Assembly (NCBI GenBank): GCA_016630955.3
Contig: CM049995.1
Coordinates: 868,001-932,000 of the forward strand
DNA: 64,000 bases
Source: Didymella arachidicola
Taxonomy: Eukaryota; Ascomycota; Dothideomycetes; Pleosporales; Didymellaceae
Direction: 5' to 3'
The position numbers and the translations under genes were made by a program. Positions 31,017 through 41,530 of the stretch are shown piece by piece. The number at the start of each line of letters is the position of its first letter. The first letter of the stretch is position 1. Under the pieces are notes generated by a model. It saw only the letters and a list, made by a program, of their open reading frames with translations. It had not been told where the DNA came from and made no database searches.

Positions 31017-34000
31017 TCATCGTATTCTCAGCTCGTTGCCGAAGTTCAGTGCAATGGGCGTCACTTCACCACCGTCGACCGTGCTGTCATCGTCGAAGCC
31101 ATTGTCGCTGTAATCCTCGACTGCAGCATCGCGATCATAGCTTGTCTTGCGCAGCAGCGGCGGTGTGCTGGGGCCGGCAGTCTGCTTGCCCAGCGACGGG
31201 AAGCCTTGCTCCGTCGCCGCCGAGCTGCGAGAGTCGGTCGACTGGATTGAGTTCGAGCGCAGATCTTTAGGCTTCGAAGACGAAGGGAAGTCGGGGGTGC
31301 GGCGCATGTTGGATGTGGGAGGCGTCATCAGACCAGAGAGGAAGGACTGAGCCGAGTGAGTTGTTGGGCGGGAAGGCGTCTGGTTGCGCGATGAGCTGGC
31401 TGATGGACCTCCAAGGGCAGAAGCAGCGCTCTGACGGCCCTTGCGCCAGTTTCCAAATGCAGCGGCCACTTGCACAGCCTTAGGAGAGGCAAAGTTAGAG
31501 AGAGTAGCCAGTGTCGGGAAGTTGCTCTGACCCCCTGATATCAGGCGCTCCTTCTCCGATTGCTCCATCTGCAAGTTGGTGCGAATGCGGATAGCAGCAT
31601 CACGAACCGTCTCACGGTCGAAGGTTGGCTGAGCGAGAGCGTTGATCAGATCGTTAATGTCGTCGACACGAACGCCGAGCAGCTCGCGCAACCACGTGAT
31701 CTCCGTATCGCGCTCCTTGAGCTTGGAAGGAGCCTCAGTATCAGCTTCGGACAGTTGCTGCTCAAGCGACTCGATGCGCGACTCCCGCTCCTGGAGTTGC
31801 TCTTGCAGCACGGAGATAGACTCGCGTAGCGCCTGAGGTGAGATCTTCTCGTGGCTTCCAAGAGTTGAAGGCGCGCTCGCTGTGGGCGACTTGGCGGCGG
31901 CAGCAGCGGCAGCACTCGCGGCCTCCTTGGCAACAACAAGCTTCTCCTCCAGGAGAGCGATTTTGTCCTTGAAGTGGTCAAGTTTGGAGTCGGCCAATGC
32001 GAGCTTATCCGCATTGAAAGCATCGGCGCGTCGCTTGTCTTCCTGAGTGAATTCAAGGGCGCGAGTGTGCTCCTGCTTGAGACGATCAAAGCCACGCTCG
32101 AAGGCTTGCTGTTGCTCGTGGAGCGTACGCTTGCTCTTCTGAATTGCCTCCTCAACCGCCTGCTTAGTAGCATCAGACGCAGCTTCGAGCTCGAGCTCAT
32201 GCTTCTCCTTCGCAGTCTCCGCTTCCAAGCGTACGCTGTCGAGCTCAGCACGGACACGAGCCACTTCGCTTTCGAGGTTGTGGCGAACGACGTTGACTTG
32301 GTTGTTGGCTGCGTCAAGATCGGCTTCCATGAGCACACGGGTACGTCTGATCTCAACGTGGGCAGCTTCCCTAGCCTCGCGCATATCTCGCTCGTACCTA
32401 TGGGCGTTGTTCTGGTGCTCGATGGACTCCCGCCTCAACTGCTCAACGGTTTCTTCGAGCCTGGCGTTGTGCTTCTGAGCCTGTTCGAAGTGGATTCGCA
32501 ACTTCATGCCCTCACCTTCCTGCGTCTCCAACCTCTCAAGCTCCCTTTCAAGACGCTCGCGCGTTCGTCCCTCGGCTTCAATGCGTGCACTGAGGACTTC
32601 GTACTTCTCGAGGTGTGCCTGTTCATTCTTCTGCCACTGGGAGCGTTCGGCAGCGATCTGCTGGGACGCGAGGACCATATCTTGCTGCAGCTTCTCGAAT
32701 TTGCCGCGCATGGACTCACGCACACGACCAGCCTCCTCAGCCTGGTAGCGAGATTGCTCGATAGTCGCCTTGAGCCTCTCGTTCTCCTGGTGTGCTTCGT
32801 GGATGTCGCCGCGCCACTTGTTCGCCGACTTGCGGTGTTCTTCCAAGGTGAACGTCAATGCCTCGTTCTCCGAAGTGACGACGTCGAGCTTCTGCTTGTA
32901 GTCCTCCTCAGAGGTCTCAAGGGCGATATTCTTCATCTTGAGCTCTTCGTTCGCAGCCTCGCTGACCGCAAGCTTCTCGCGAAGATCATCGGCTTCGATC
33001 TGGTAGTTCAAATTGCGTCGCAAGACATCACGTTCTTCCAGAAGAGCGCGAATCTTGTTCTCATCGTCTTTGGCAGCCGCCTGGAGGAGTGTGAGCTCCT
33101 CTTCAGTGACCTTGAGCAGGCGTGCTGTGTCGGCCTCACGGTCCTCGAGACGCTTGCGTGCCTCCTCTTCTGCTTCATGGCGGGTGGTGCTGTCCTCAAC
33201 CATGGCTTCGAGTTCAGCGATACGTGCATCGCGCTTCATGATGGCTTCAGACTCGTGCTGTTTGGAAACTTCCATGCTTTGGCGTCTGAAGGCATCATCG
33301 ACCAACTCGCGCACATCATCAGCGAGCAGGTGGTTGCTCGTCGTCTGGGCAATGGAGGCCTTGAGACTGCCGATCATCTGGTAGATCTCAGAGATATCAA
33401 ATTGAGGTTGAGGAATGTCGATAGGTGCCTCCAAGGCGCTTGCCTTCTGAGATGCCAAGGCTTCGGTGACGATGGAACGGATTGTGTCAGGCTGCATAGG
33501 CTCAACGATAGATGGGACTGGGCCTGGGACTTGGTGTGTCGTGAGAGTCTCTGCAATGATTGAGCGGATTGCTTCTGGCGAAAGGGGCTCTGCAGCTGTT
33601 GTCGGTTGAGGAACATGCGTAGCGAATGCTTCCATCACAATGGAGCGGACATCGTCTGGTTTGATGGGCTCAGTCGGCTGAGGGCCATAGAGTGCAAGTG
33701 TCTCAGTAAGCATCGATTTGATGTCTTCGGGCTTGAGCGGCTCTACGACATTTTCTGGAACTGCAGGTTTGTTGGAAGCAATAGCATCCTCGATGATAGC
33801 GCGAATCTGCTCAGTAGAGACTGGCTCCACAGGCGCAGGCGGTGGCTGGTGTGACACGAGAACGTCAGCCAGGATTTCACGGATCTTCTCCGCTCCCAAT
33901 GGCTCGGGTGCGACAGCCGGCATGGACGCGGTCTGTGTTTGGTGCGACTCGAGCGCGTCGCGAACGACGGCACGAATCTTTTCCAACCTCTTGTCCTTCC

Positions 34001-37000
34001 TCGGGGAGCGATTGCGGTAGTGCGCGTCGACACCAATGTCGTCGTCTTCGTCGTCTGCATCACTGTCCAGCCCAGCCGTAGACAGGCTTCGGCGGCCGCG
34101 CGACGTGCGGGATGACATCGTTGTGAGCGCGTGTTGAACGTGCTGCAGGGACTGCTCTAGCGGGCCCAGGCGGTTCTGGAGCAAGCGGCCCATCATGTCA
34201 TCGACGCGCCTGTCAAAGAACGAGCTGCGCATCTTGACCTGCTCCTCACCCTCTGTGAGAATATCATCCCAATCGCTAACCGGCAGATCCTCCGCATGGT
34301 TAAGGCGGTGCACAGGATATGTCGACATGAGGGCAGCGCGCTCATCGTCGAAAGGATTTTGTAGCGAGTTCGCGGAACTCGGTCCGTTGGCATAAATCCT
34401 GCGGGGGCTGGGGCTGGGTGCATCACTACGCAGGTGGACATTCGGGCGCAGGTTGAAGCGATCGAACTCGTGAGGTGTTCTCTGGGGAGAGGACTGCTCC
34501 CAAGAATCATCATTGCGCTCGATACCAAAGTCTGAGCCTCCTTCGTCCATCTGCTTCATGACAGCATCGATGTCATTGAAGGAGGGATCGAAATCAACAC
34601 TCTCGCTCTCTGCGTACGGTACACGACCAAGTGCAGTCTTGAAAGAGCCGTCATCGCTAGGTCGGTAAGTCGTTGCTGGGCTCCGACTATAGTTCCTTGG
34701 TGGTGAGCTTTCTGGCTGATACGCATCCACCACCGAGGGCTTTGTAACGTGGAAGCCGAAGTCGTAGCCAGCACTGCCGTGTTGAGGCTTGAATTCGAAG
34801 GGCTTGGCTGTCGCTGATAGCGAGCTCTTGTGCCCGTGCTTCTTGGATGGGTCGGCCACAGCTTCAGCTGCATCAGGCGCCTCGATGGGGTCAGCTTCAG
34901 TCTCCTCTGTGACCTTGTCGGCCTCGGCAGTCGGCTGGCCTCGTTCAGGACTGCTCGATGTGGGCTTGGGCTTACTGCCACCAGGTGAGCGGTTCTCCTT
35001 GTCCTCGATAGGCGCATACTGGATAGTATCCTCCTCATCGAAGATTGGCGAAGGCTCGGCCAGTGGCTGCGAAGCGAGGATTGGCTGAAGCGCGAATTTG
35101 GGTACCTCATCACCGTCATTTCGCACTTTGCGGGCACGCTTTTCGCGACCTTCGGCTTGCATTGGACGGCCTTCTGCATCTTCGCGATCCTCAACCTCTT
35201 GAACTGTCTCCGGGGATGACTCTCGTGCGGTATCGGGTCGCACAATTGCGACGGCCTTGGATCTTGTCGCGGGCTTGACAATGTCGCTGGCCGAAATGTT
35301 GACATCACCGAAGATCTTCGAGGAGAAGCTTGTTGGTGCGGGTTCAGCCTTCTGGGGGTTGAACGCTGAGACACTTCCAGGGGTGAACGCTGGAGCGTCC
35401 GGCTTGAACGCCGGCGGGCTCGAGAAGCTGAAACCACTGGTGGGGAACGCAGGAACTGCAGGCTTGAACTCAGGCGCATCAATGCTGCGTTGCGACTCCG
35501 CGGGCTTGAAAGCTGGTGCTTCCGTTCCGGGCCTGAAGGCAGAGGCTGTGGGTTTGAACGCGGCAGCATCCGGCTTGAACGCAGGGGCTGCGACGTTGAA
35601 GCTTGACAGTCCGTCGATGCTGGTCTTGCTGTTGGTGCTTGATGCTGGATTGAAAGAAGCCGCTGGGTTGAATTTGAACTCCTTTGCTTCGACGTTGAGC
35701 TTCGACAGTGAAGACTTGGATGCATGCTTGCTATGCGCAACAGGAGCAGCATTATTGTATGCAAACTTTGAGTCTTTCCATGGGTTGCTGACCTGCGAAG
35801 GTGCCTGCGAGTGTTGGTTCGAACGAATCTCTCCGTCTTCCAGGCTTGGGTTGGTGTTCTCAGACAGACTGGTCCCGGCTCCGTTGGTGTCATCGCGGGG
35901 GTTCTGCGCAGGGAAAGCGAATGGCACCTGTTGCTGGGACTTTGTGATTGAGTGCGCTCTGTTGTGCGGCTGAGGCTGGTGCAGGACAGGACGGGACTTC
36001 TCCCATGAGCTATTAGCCACGTTGCTGCGCTGCGCGGTGAGTTCAGGCTCAGTGTTGAAGTCGCCTCCTTCAGCAAACTGCTTATCGATTGCCTCCTCCA
36101 GGTGATACTCAGCATTGCTAGCCTCGCGCTCCATGTTTTCACTAAGATTGTGGCGGTGAGAGCGAGGAGTTGGGTGAGCAATCTCCGGTGCGGGCTTGGT
36201 GATATTCTTCAGCGGAGGCAACGCCTCTTCCTCAGACTCATCTTCCGGCACCTCTGCAAGGGTCGAGTTGGGTCGAAGGCCCATAAGCTGTTGCTGCTGC
36301 TGTTGGAACATCTGCGCTTGTAATTGCTGTTGCTGCATCTGCATCTGCACCATGAGATCATCTTGTGCCAGCGGCGAGTGAGGAAAGTGCTGACTTGCTC
36401 GCCTGCCGAACGGAGAATGAGGCGAAACGATGCCGGCAAGATCTGGCCTGCTTGGTGGCAAGGCCGGCAGTGCTGGTGAGCCACCGCGTCCATCTTGAGA
36501 GCCAAAGTAGCCGCCTGGAGACCATGTGCCAGATACAGAGGGAGAGATGCCGTGGTGGGAGAAGCTGCCAGGGCCGAAGGTCGAGTGACGGTGCATGTGC
36601 ATACTCGGTCGAGCATTTGCGAATGCCGCTGGCGACGCGATCGATTGACGAGACATGTGGCCAGGTGATGGGCCGAATGGAAAGGGACCCGTCACAACGC
36701 TTCCCTGCCTGCCGCGGTGGCTGCCGCCTGATGGTGTGGGCAATGGTGGGGAGAAAGGCAGACCGGGGTACTGCCCTGACACCTGTCGTGACATTGGCGA
36801 TGGGCCTGTATCCTCTCCACCGAGACTGACTCCCAACGCTGCCAGCTTCGCCTCGACCAAAGAGTTGGTGTAGCTGTCCCATTCGCTCTTCTTGGGTACA
36901 TAGACCTTGAAATTTGACCCTGTGTCAGCGCGCTCAGCGCGCATATCTTCTTCGGTTGGCCAAATGGCTCGGTTGTGGGCCTGTTGATCGCCGACATCCA

Positions 37001-38294
37001 CGCCGCTCCAGTGACCGAAGCCACTGGTGTTGTAACCCAGACGTTGCAAGTTCTCAATCTTTGCTTGCACAGCCGCTGGACTCATGGGCTTGGGCGGGTA
37101 CCCATGCGTGCCTCTGGGAATGTCGTGTGGTATTGAGATGATGCAGCCCTTGCCCTTGACCATGATCTTCTTGCGAGTCCGTGGGATCGGCGTTCTTGTT
37201 GGTTCGACGGGTGTTGGAGGCTTGTTGGGAGTCTGTTCTACGGGCTTCGGCGAATGCGAGGGAGTGGCGTCTTGAGGCGAGATGGGCGAAGCAAACAAGT
37301 TGCGTGCACTCGATGTTCGCGGAGGAAACTGTGGGGCGGCAGGAGCAGAGCCTGAGACCTGTCGAGAGGTCGACGTTGGATCGTCAGCATACCTTGAGGA
37401 CATCATCCTGCCGAGAGCTTCTTTCTGGTCCTTGCCAATGTGACGCCAGAAGTCTTGCTGGTTCAGCGTCTTGTTGTTGGTTCTGGCCTTGTGTCCTCGC
37501 TTCGGCGGAGCTGGAAGAAGGAAATCGTGATCTTGATCGGATTCTTCACTCGAGTCGAGATCAAAGCTGATGTCGCTCTTCCACTTGTTCTTCTCTCGAT
37601 TCCAGCGCTCTTCCAGGAATGAGCGGACCCACTCTTCCGAGGTGGGATTCTTGTCAGATGCCCGTGGGGTGAGACCAGACGCTTGCGGGGTGAGACCAGA
37701 CGCTCGCGATTCCCGGGTCGGTGTTATCGATCGCGGGAGCCGAGAGCGGATGAGGTTCTCGAGCGTGAACTGGTTGGGCGAGCCGTCTGGGTCGACAGGG
37801 GGGATGAGATGCTCAAGGTTGAATCGTCCAGGAGCGTCGTCCTCTACCTCGAGGCGCGGAGGCAGCAGGTGTCCGAGGCCGAACTGGAGCGCCGAGGAGC
37901 CCTCTTCGAGATCGTCGCTGTCGAGGGTCGGCGGGGCGAGACGCTGGGCGTTGAAGAGCGGGGGCGGGCGTCTGTAGGGACTGCCCCAGCTGGCCGTGTA
38001 GAAGGAGGAGTCGTCGGGCCGGTCGCGGTCGCGGTCGTGGTCGTGGTCGTTCCTTGCAACGGTCGACGGGGTGCGTGGGAGGCGGCCGAGGGCGGAGAGG
38101 GTAGAGAGCGTGGGCAGCTCCGGGCTGGAGTTGGCGAGGGTGGGCGTGGGCGACAGGGCCGTCCACAGCGTCTGCGCGGGCGACACGACGCTGCGCTCTT
38201 CGGACGGATCGAGGGCGTCGGCGGGCGGCTGGGCTGCGGCGGGCGGAGACGGGGGCAGCGCAGGCGAGGGCTCGGAGGTGCGTCGAACGTGCAT
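31017..38294 (-). CDS. Giant coiled-coil protein of unknown function (2425 aa, single exon)
   Basis: One uninterrupted 7.3-kb frame. Parts in order: Pro/Ser-rich disordered N-terminus with a DHDRDRDR run; a conserved-looking segment at about 378-405 (KGKGCIISIPHDIPRGTHGY, then PPKPMS, then RLGYNTSGFGHW); a Gln/Met-rich patch (about 645-670); an F-rich region at about 865-1005 with many AFKP/AFNP/EFKP tetrads; six or seven tandem units of about 25-30 residues at about 1430-1605 (consensus EP.SPE.IRSII.E.L..H); a strong coiled coil at about 1665-2210; and a Ser-rich tail. No signal peptide, membrane span, motor or ATPase motif was seen. The architecture suggests a large scaffold (septal pore, spindle pole or nuclear periphery), but this is inference; I do not recognise a named family. 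Confidence 0.85.
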   Translation of the reverse strand: MHVRRTSEPSPALPPSPPAAAQPPADALDPSEERSVVSPAQTLWTALSPTPTLANSSPELPTLSTLSALGRLPRTPSTVARNDHDHDRDRDRPDDSSFYTASWGSPYRRPPPLFNAQRLAPPTLDSDDLEEGSSALQFGLGHLLPPRLEVEDDAPGRFNLEHLIPPVDPDGSPNQFTLENLIRSRLPRSITPTRESRASGLTPQASGLTPRASDKNPTSEEWVRSFLEERWNREKNKWKSDISFDLDSSEESDQDHDFLLPAPPKRGHKARTNNKTLNQQDFWRHIGKDQKEALGRMMSSRYADDPTSTSRQVSGSAPAAPQFPPRTSSARNLFASPISPQDATPSHSPKPVEQTPNKPPTPVEPTRTPIPRTRKKIMVKGKGCIISIPHDIPRGTHGYPPKPMSPAAVQAKIENLQRLGYNTSGFGHWSGVDVGDQQAHNRAIWPTEEDMRAERADTGSNFKVYVPKKSEWDSYTNSLVEAKLAALGVSLGGEDTGPSPMSRQVSGQYPGLPFSPPLPTPSGGSHRGRQGSVVTGPFPFGPSPGHMSRQSIASPAAFANARPSMHMHRHSTFGPGSFSHHGISPSVSGTWSPGGYFGSQDGRGGSPALPALPPSRPDLAGIVSPHSPFGRRASQHFPHSPLAQDDLMVQMQMQQQQLQAQMFQQQQQQLMGLRPNSTLAEVPEDESEEEALPPLKNITKPAPEIAHPTPRSHRHNLSENMEREASNAEYHLEEAIDKQFAEGGDFNTEPELTAQRSNVANSSWEKSRPVLHQPQPHNRAHSITKSQQQVPFAFPAQNPRDDTNGAGTSLSENTNPSLEDGEIRSNQHSQAPSQVSNPWKDSKFAYNNAAPVAHSKHASKSSLSKLNVEAKEFKFNPAASFNPASSTNSKTSIDGLSSFNVAAPAFKPDAAAFKPTASAFRPGTEAPAFKPAESQRSIDAPEFKPAVPAFPTSGFSFSSPPAFKPDAPAFTPGSVSAFNPQKAEPAPTSFSSKIFGDVNISASDIVKPATRSKAVAIVRPDTARESSPETVQEVEDREDAEGRPMQAEGREKRARKVRNDGDEVPKFALQPILASQPLAEPSPIFDEEDTIQYAPIEDKENRSPGGSKPKPTSSSPERGQPTAEADKVTEETEADPIEAPDAAEAVADPSKKHGHKSSLSATAKPFEFKPQHGSAGYDFGFHVTKPSVVDAYQPESSPPRNYSRSPATTYRPSDDGSFKTALGRVPYAESESVDFDPSFNDIDAVMKQMDEGGSDFGIERNDDSWEQSSPQRTPHEFDRFNLRPNVHLRSDAPSPSPRRIYANGPSSANSLQNPFDDERAALMSTYPVHRLNHAEDLPVSDWDDILTEGEEQVKMRSSFFDRRVDDMMGRLLQNRLGPLEQSLQHVQHALTTMSSRTSRGRRSLSTAGLDSDADDEDDDIGVDAHYRNRSPRKDKRLEKIRAVVRDALESHQTQTASMPAVAPEPLGAEKIREILADVLVSHQPPPAPVEPVSTEQIRAIIEDAIASNKPAVPENVVEPLKPEDIKSMLTETLALYGPQPTEPIKPDDVRSIVMEAFATHVPQPTTAAEPLSPEAIRSIIAETLTTHQVPGPVPSIVEPMQPDTIRSIVTEALASQKASALEAPIDIPQPQFDISEIYQMIGSLKASIAQTTSNHLLADDVRELVDDAFRRQSMEVSKQHESEAIMKRDARIAELEAMVEDSTTRHEAEEEARKRLEDREADTARLLKVTEEELTLLQAAAKDDENKIRALLEERDVLRRNLNYQIEADDLREKLAVSEAANEELKMKNIALETSEEDYKQKLDVVTSENEALTFTLEEHRKSANKWRGDIHEAHQENERLKATIEQSRYQAEEAGRVRESMRGKFEKLQQDMVLASQQIAAERSQWQKNEQAHLEKYEVLSARIEAEGRTRERLERELERLETQEGEGMKLRIHFEQAQKHNARLEETVEQLRRESIEHQNNAHRYERDMREAREAAHVEIRRTRVLMEADLDAANNQVNVVRHNLESEVARVRAELDSVRLEAETAKEKHELELEAASDATKQAVEEAIQKSKRTLHEQQQAFERGFDRLKQEHTRALEFTQEDKRRADAFNADKLALADSKLDHFKDKIALLEEKLVVAKEAASAAAAAAAKSPTASAPSTLGSHEKISPQALRESISVLQEQLQERESRIESLEQQLSEADTEAPSKLKERDTEITWLRELLGVRVDDINDLINALAQPTFDRETVRDAAIRIRTNLQMEQSEKERLISGGQSNFPTLATLSNFASPKAVQVAAAFGNWRKGRQSAASALGGPSASSSRNQTPSRPTTHSAQSFLSGLMTPPTSNMRRTPDFPSSSKPKDLRSNSIQSTDSRSSAATEQGFPSLGKQTAGPSTPPLLRKTSYDRDAAVEDYSDNGFDDDSTVDGGEVTPIALNFGNELRIR

Positions 38295-39311
38295 TCAACC
38301 CTACGCGTCGGCTGGTGATGCAGCAGCACAGCAGGGCCGGGCCTATGCAATGGGGACTATGATGCTATGTACAAAAGAAAGCCTGGTGCGCACGGCCAAG
38401 GGAGCGGCATGGGGGTGGGGGAGCGCTGGTCGGGAGGGCACAGGAACACAGCTCATCCTCTGACTGCAGCAGCGGGGACCGACTCTGTGCAGATGGACGG
38501 AGACTCGGAGAGAGGTCAGAGGTGTGGCAGCCCTGCAACGTCGTCGACGCTCAAGAATTTAGGGGAGCTGGTCCGAAGCAGCGCTCGCCGATTGGCCCTG
38601 GCTGAACGCACGCAGCCAATCCGCTCCCCTGACACGCGGGCATACGCTTTGTACAACTCATGCAGCCATTCCTAATTGGAGCCCCGCGGCCTCTGCCATT
38701 GGCACCGCAGCAGGGGACTCGAGGCTTCATCAGGCGAGGGCCAGATGAGGTTCACATGAGGTCCAGATGAGGTCCAGATGAGGGCGACACCGGCCAGCAT
38801 GGAGAGGGGGTCACGAACATGAACACAACGCCAGCGTCGAATCGTCGTGTTGCGGCGCGCTTCGTTTCCTACCTGCCACGGCACCTTCCACCGCCAGAGC
38901 ACGTTGCATCGAGTGGTGTAAGCGAGCAGACCCAATCGCCGCCCGCCGTCACACCGCTTCTGAAACTGTCAGTCGCTGTCACTGTCAAAACGCTCCACCC
39001 GTCTGCCGCAGTGCCTCTCGGCCATTGTTGATAGACAAACAAACAGTGCATCTCAGCAAGCACTTTACGCGTCCCGCACGCGAAAAAGGGGACTCTAGCG
39101 CCATTAGCTCCCGTGCCGCCGACATGGGTCCCATTCATTGATCTCAGCGCTGCAAGGAGCCTCGATGCATGCCTGAAGTGTTCTGACATCGCACCTCGCG
39201 CTGCATAGCTGAATGATGGTTCGAGACGTCATGTCAAAAGCTGAACAATGGTTCGAGATGTCATGTGTCAATCACTGAACTGAGACGCTGGGACGATGCT
39301 CTACGAACGTG
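38295..39311. other. Intergenic, 1 kb, no supported gene
   Basis: Lies upstream of the giant gene and downstream of the transporter, both on the minus strand. It contains the 11-nt repeat listed separately and a direct repeat of about 24 nt (GCTGAAYRATGGTTCGAGAY, at 39208 and 39240). No convincing frame. Confidence 0.55.
38741..38784. repeat. Four tandem copies of an 11-nt unit
   Basis: The unit CCAGATGAGGT occurs four times head to tail (38741-38784); the second copy is TCACATGAGGT and the last ends in G. It is about 450 nt upstream of the start of the giant minus-strand gene. Confidence 0.85.
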
Positions 39312-40887
39312 TCAGACTCTCTGCCACATCACCAGCCGCTTCAAAAAAGGACTCTTCTTGAACCCCTCTGGCGCACCACCAGACGCCTGCCCTGTTGTAC
39401 CTACAAGATCAACGTCAGACGCCCTCTTGCCGGCTATTGCTGCCCTCTCCTCCACGTCTCCAATCTTCCAAGCCCTGACACCCCACAGCATGCAGGCAGC
39501 ACCAATGTACATCCACCCCGTAAACAAAATAGCCCCAGTATAGCTACCACCATTGTACGCCACAATCTCCAGCCCGATGGGTTCAGAGAACGTCGTAGGT
39601 AGCACCAGCACCAGCCACGTCAGACTCAACGCACTCGGTAGATCCACCAGCCCCATGATCTCCGTCGTGACAGGTGCAGCAACAGCCCAGAACGTGCCTG
39701 CAACCGATCCTCCCAGCACAGCAAAGAAGATGAGCACCCCAAAGCTCTTCGCAAACATCCAGATGACCAGCGAGAACAACCCCGCGAGAAACGTCATGGT
39801 GCTCGCCATGTTCAACCTCCCAAACGAATCCGAAAAGTACCCTATCGGCGGCCGTCCCAGCGCCTGGCCCAGGTTGAGCACCGCGCCCACAATACTGCCC
39901 TGCTGCGCCGTCATACCCACCGTCCGCGCATAGTTGGGCAGCGAGAACAACAACACAACATACGCCAGCATACTCAAAAACCCAAACGCCATCAAGCCCA
40001 GAAACTGCGGCTTCTTGAACAGCCGGTAATCAAAGCTCAGCTGGCTGCTGCCAATCTGCTTATTGCGGTCCCTGATGATAAGCGCACACGTCGTATTGAC
40101 CACAAACGCAACGACAGCCAGGATCCGAAACGCCCACGGCAACCCAATATTCTTGATCATAGCCTGCGCAGCCAGCGAGTAAACCAGCCCGCCGAGCCCG
40201 GAGCCCGCAGCCGAGATACCATTAGCGAGCGAGCGGTGCGAAGTGAACCACTGCGCAGCGATGCCCACGCTGCCCACGAACAAGAACCCCATCCCGTACC
40301 CGAAACACAGACCCTGGCTCAGGAACAAGTGCCAGATTTGCGTCGCGAACGAGGCCCCGATGAAGGAGATGGTTTCGAGCGCTACGCCGATGAGGAGCGT
40401 GGTGCGCGTGCCGAAGATGCGTGTTGTTGCTGTGGCCAGGGGGGATACCATGAGGGCTTGGCTGATGGAGAGCCCGCCTATGAATGCGTATGAGAGGTGC
40501 GAGGCACCGGGGAAAATGTTGTTGGCGAGGTAGTAGGCGAGGAAGACGGCGTAGGCGGAGTTGAGGCCCCAAGTGTGGCTAGCTAGGTCAGTACATGGTA
40601 TATCGAGAACCTTGGGTTTTGGGGGAGCAAACGCACGCGTTGATGGTGGCACATGCTGCCACACACACCCACCCGTATCCTCCGTTTGGTGGTACATCCG
40701 CTTCCTTCTCGACCACGGGGTTGCCTTCGCCTGCAACCGTGTCTTGCTCGCCAGGCTCCGCTTGCTCTTTCTCTGCACTGGGTGCGCTCGACATGTCTGG
40801 AGTTGCATAGCTCTTCTCGCTGCTCGCGGCTGGCACACCATCACCTGAAGCCATCGCTCCATCGTTCCATTCTGGATGAGTCGTCAT
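39312..40887 (-). CDS. MFS transporter, monocarboxylate-transporter-like (505 aa)
   Basis: Exons 40637-40887 and 39312-40578 (58-nt intron) restore the family signature PPNGGYGWVCVAACATINAH followed by TWGLNSAYAVFLAYYL, the MCT-type first membrane helix. About 12 membrane spans follow a cytosolic N-tail of about 65 residues rich in Glu, Ala and Ser. Other family features are the RTTLLIGVALE loop after helix 2 and LCFGYGMGFLF in helix 4. The G/R-rich loop between helices 8 and 9 (GRPPIGYFSDSFGRLN) is the typical MFS repeat. Substrate unknown; fungal relatives (Mch-like) transport riboflavin or organic acids. The C-terminus is short. The frame also stays open through the intron's 3' side, so splicing is inferred from homology. 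Confidence 0.88.
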
Positions 40888-41530
40888 GGCGCTCAGAACC
40901 TCGGATCGCCGCCCCGGAAATAAGGAGGCTCAAAATAACCGTCCTTGCGATGTATATCCCCACGTCTTTGCTTGTAACTGTCTGCTACGGGGCGTAGCTT
41001 TCCTGCCTCTTTATATGCAATCCATAGTCTACAAAAGATCGGGAACGAAGGTGGAGAGCGCCTTGAGGGGTGGAGTTGTTCTTCTCCCTTCACGCTAGCT
41101 CGGATATAAGGTCGGGGTAGAAAGTTTTACGTGACGCGCTGTACCGCGCAATAGAATGCGGTTAGACGCGTTGACTGGGATTGGTTGGCGGCCTGACGGC
41201 AATTCCTACGCCCTGGCGGCGTCTTGGACGACGAGCTTTGTTTATTGTGCGCAGGGACAGTACTTTGCGAGCTGGACGTTGCGTTCATAGAATTTGATCA
41301 TGAATGTCGCGACCACATGGCGCAGATTCCGAACACGACTTGAGTAGCTTCATCTAGTGACTGATCACAATCAACATGCAAGGAGCACATGTAGACATCG
41401 ATAAATTTCATGTTTTATTTATAGAGATAGGAGAATCTGAGAACGCAATGGTCCTACGTGGGCGACGCTATTCGTCAATTTAAAGCCAAATGGTATCCTA
41501 CATCCTTCCCAAACGCCCGTCATCCTTCTG
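40888..41530. other. Intergenic, no supported gene
   Basis: About 640 nt with the transporter promoter on one side and the 3' end of the next minus-strand gene on the other. It includes an AT-rich stretch (41400-41440). Nothing else seen. Confidence 0.5.

Noticed and set aside
31974..33563. 529-codon plus-strand frame opposite the giant gene
   Set aside because: Mirror of the coiled-coil coding sequence (heptad Leu/Glu codons give Leu/Phe-rich antisense). No start context or domain.
34556..36181. 541-codon minus-strand frame inside the giant gene
   Set aside because: Alternate frame on the same strand; Ser/Arg/Pro noise, no motif, fully inside the better frame.
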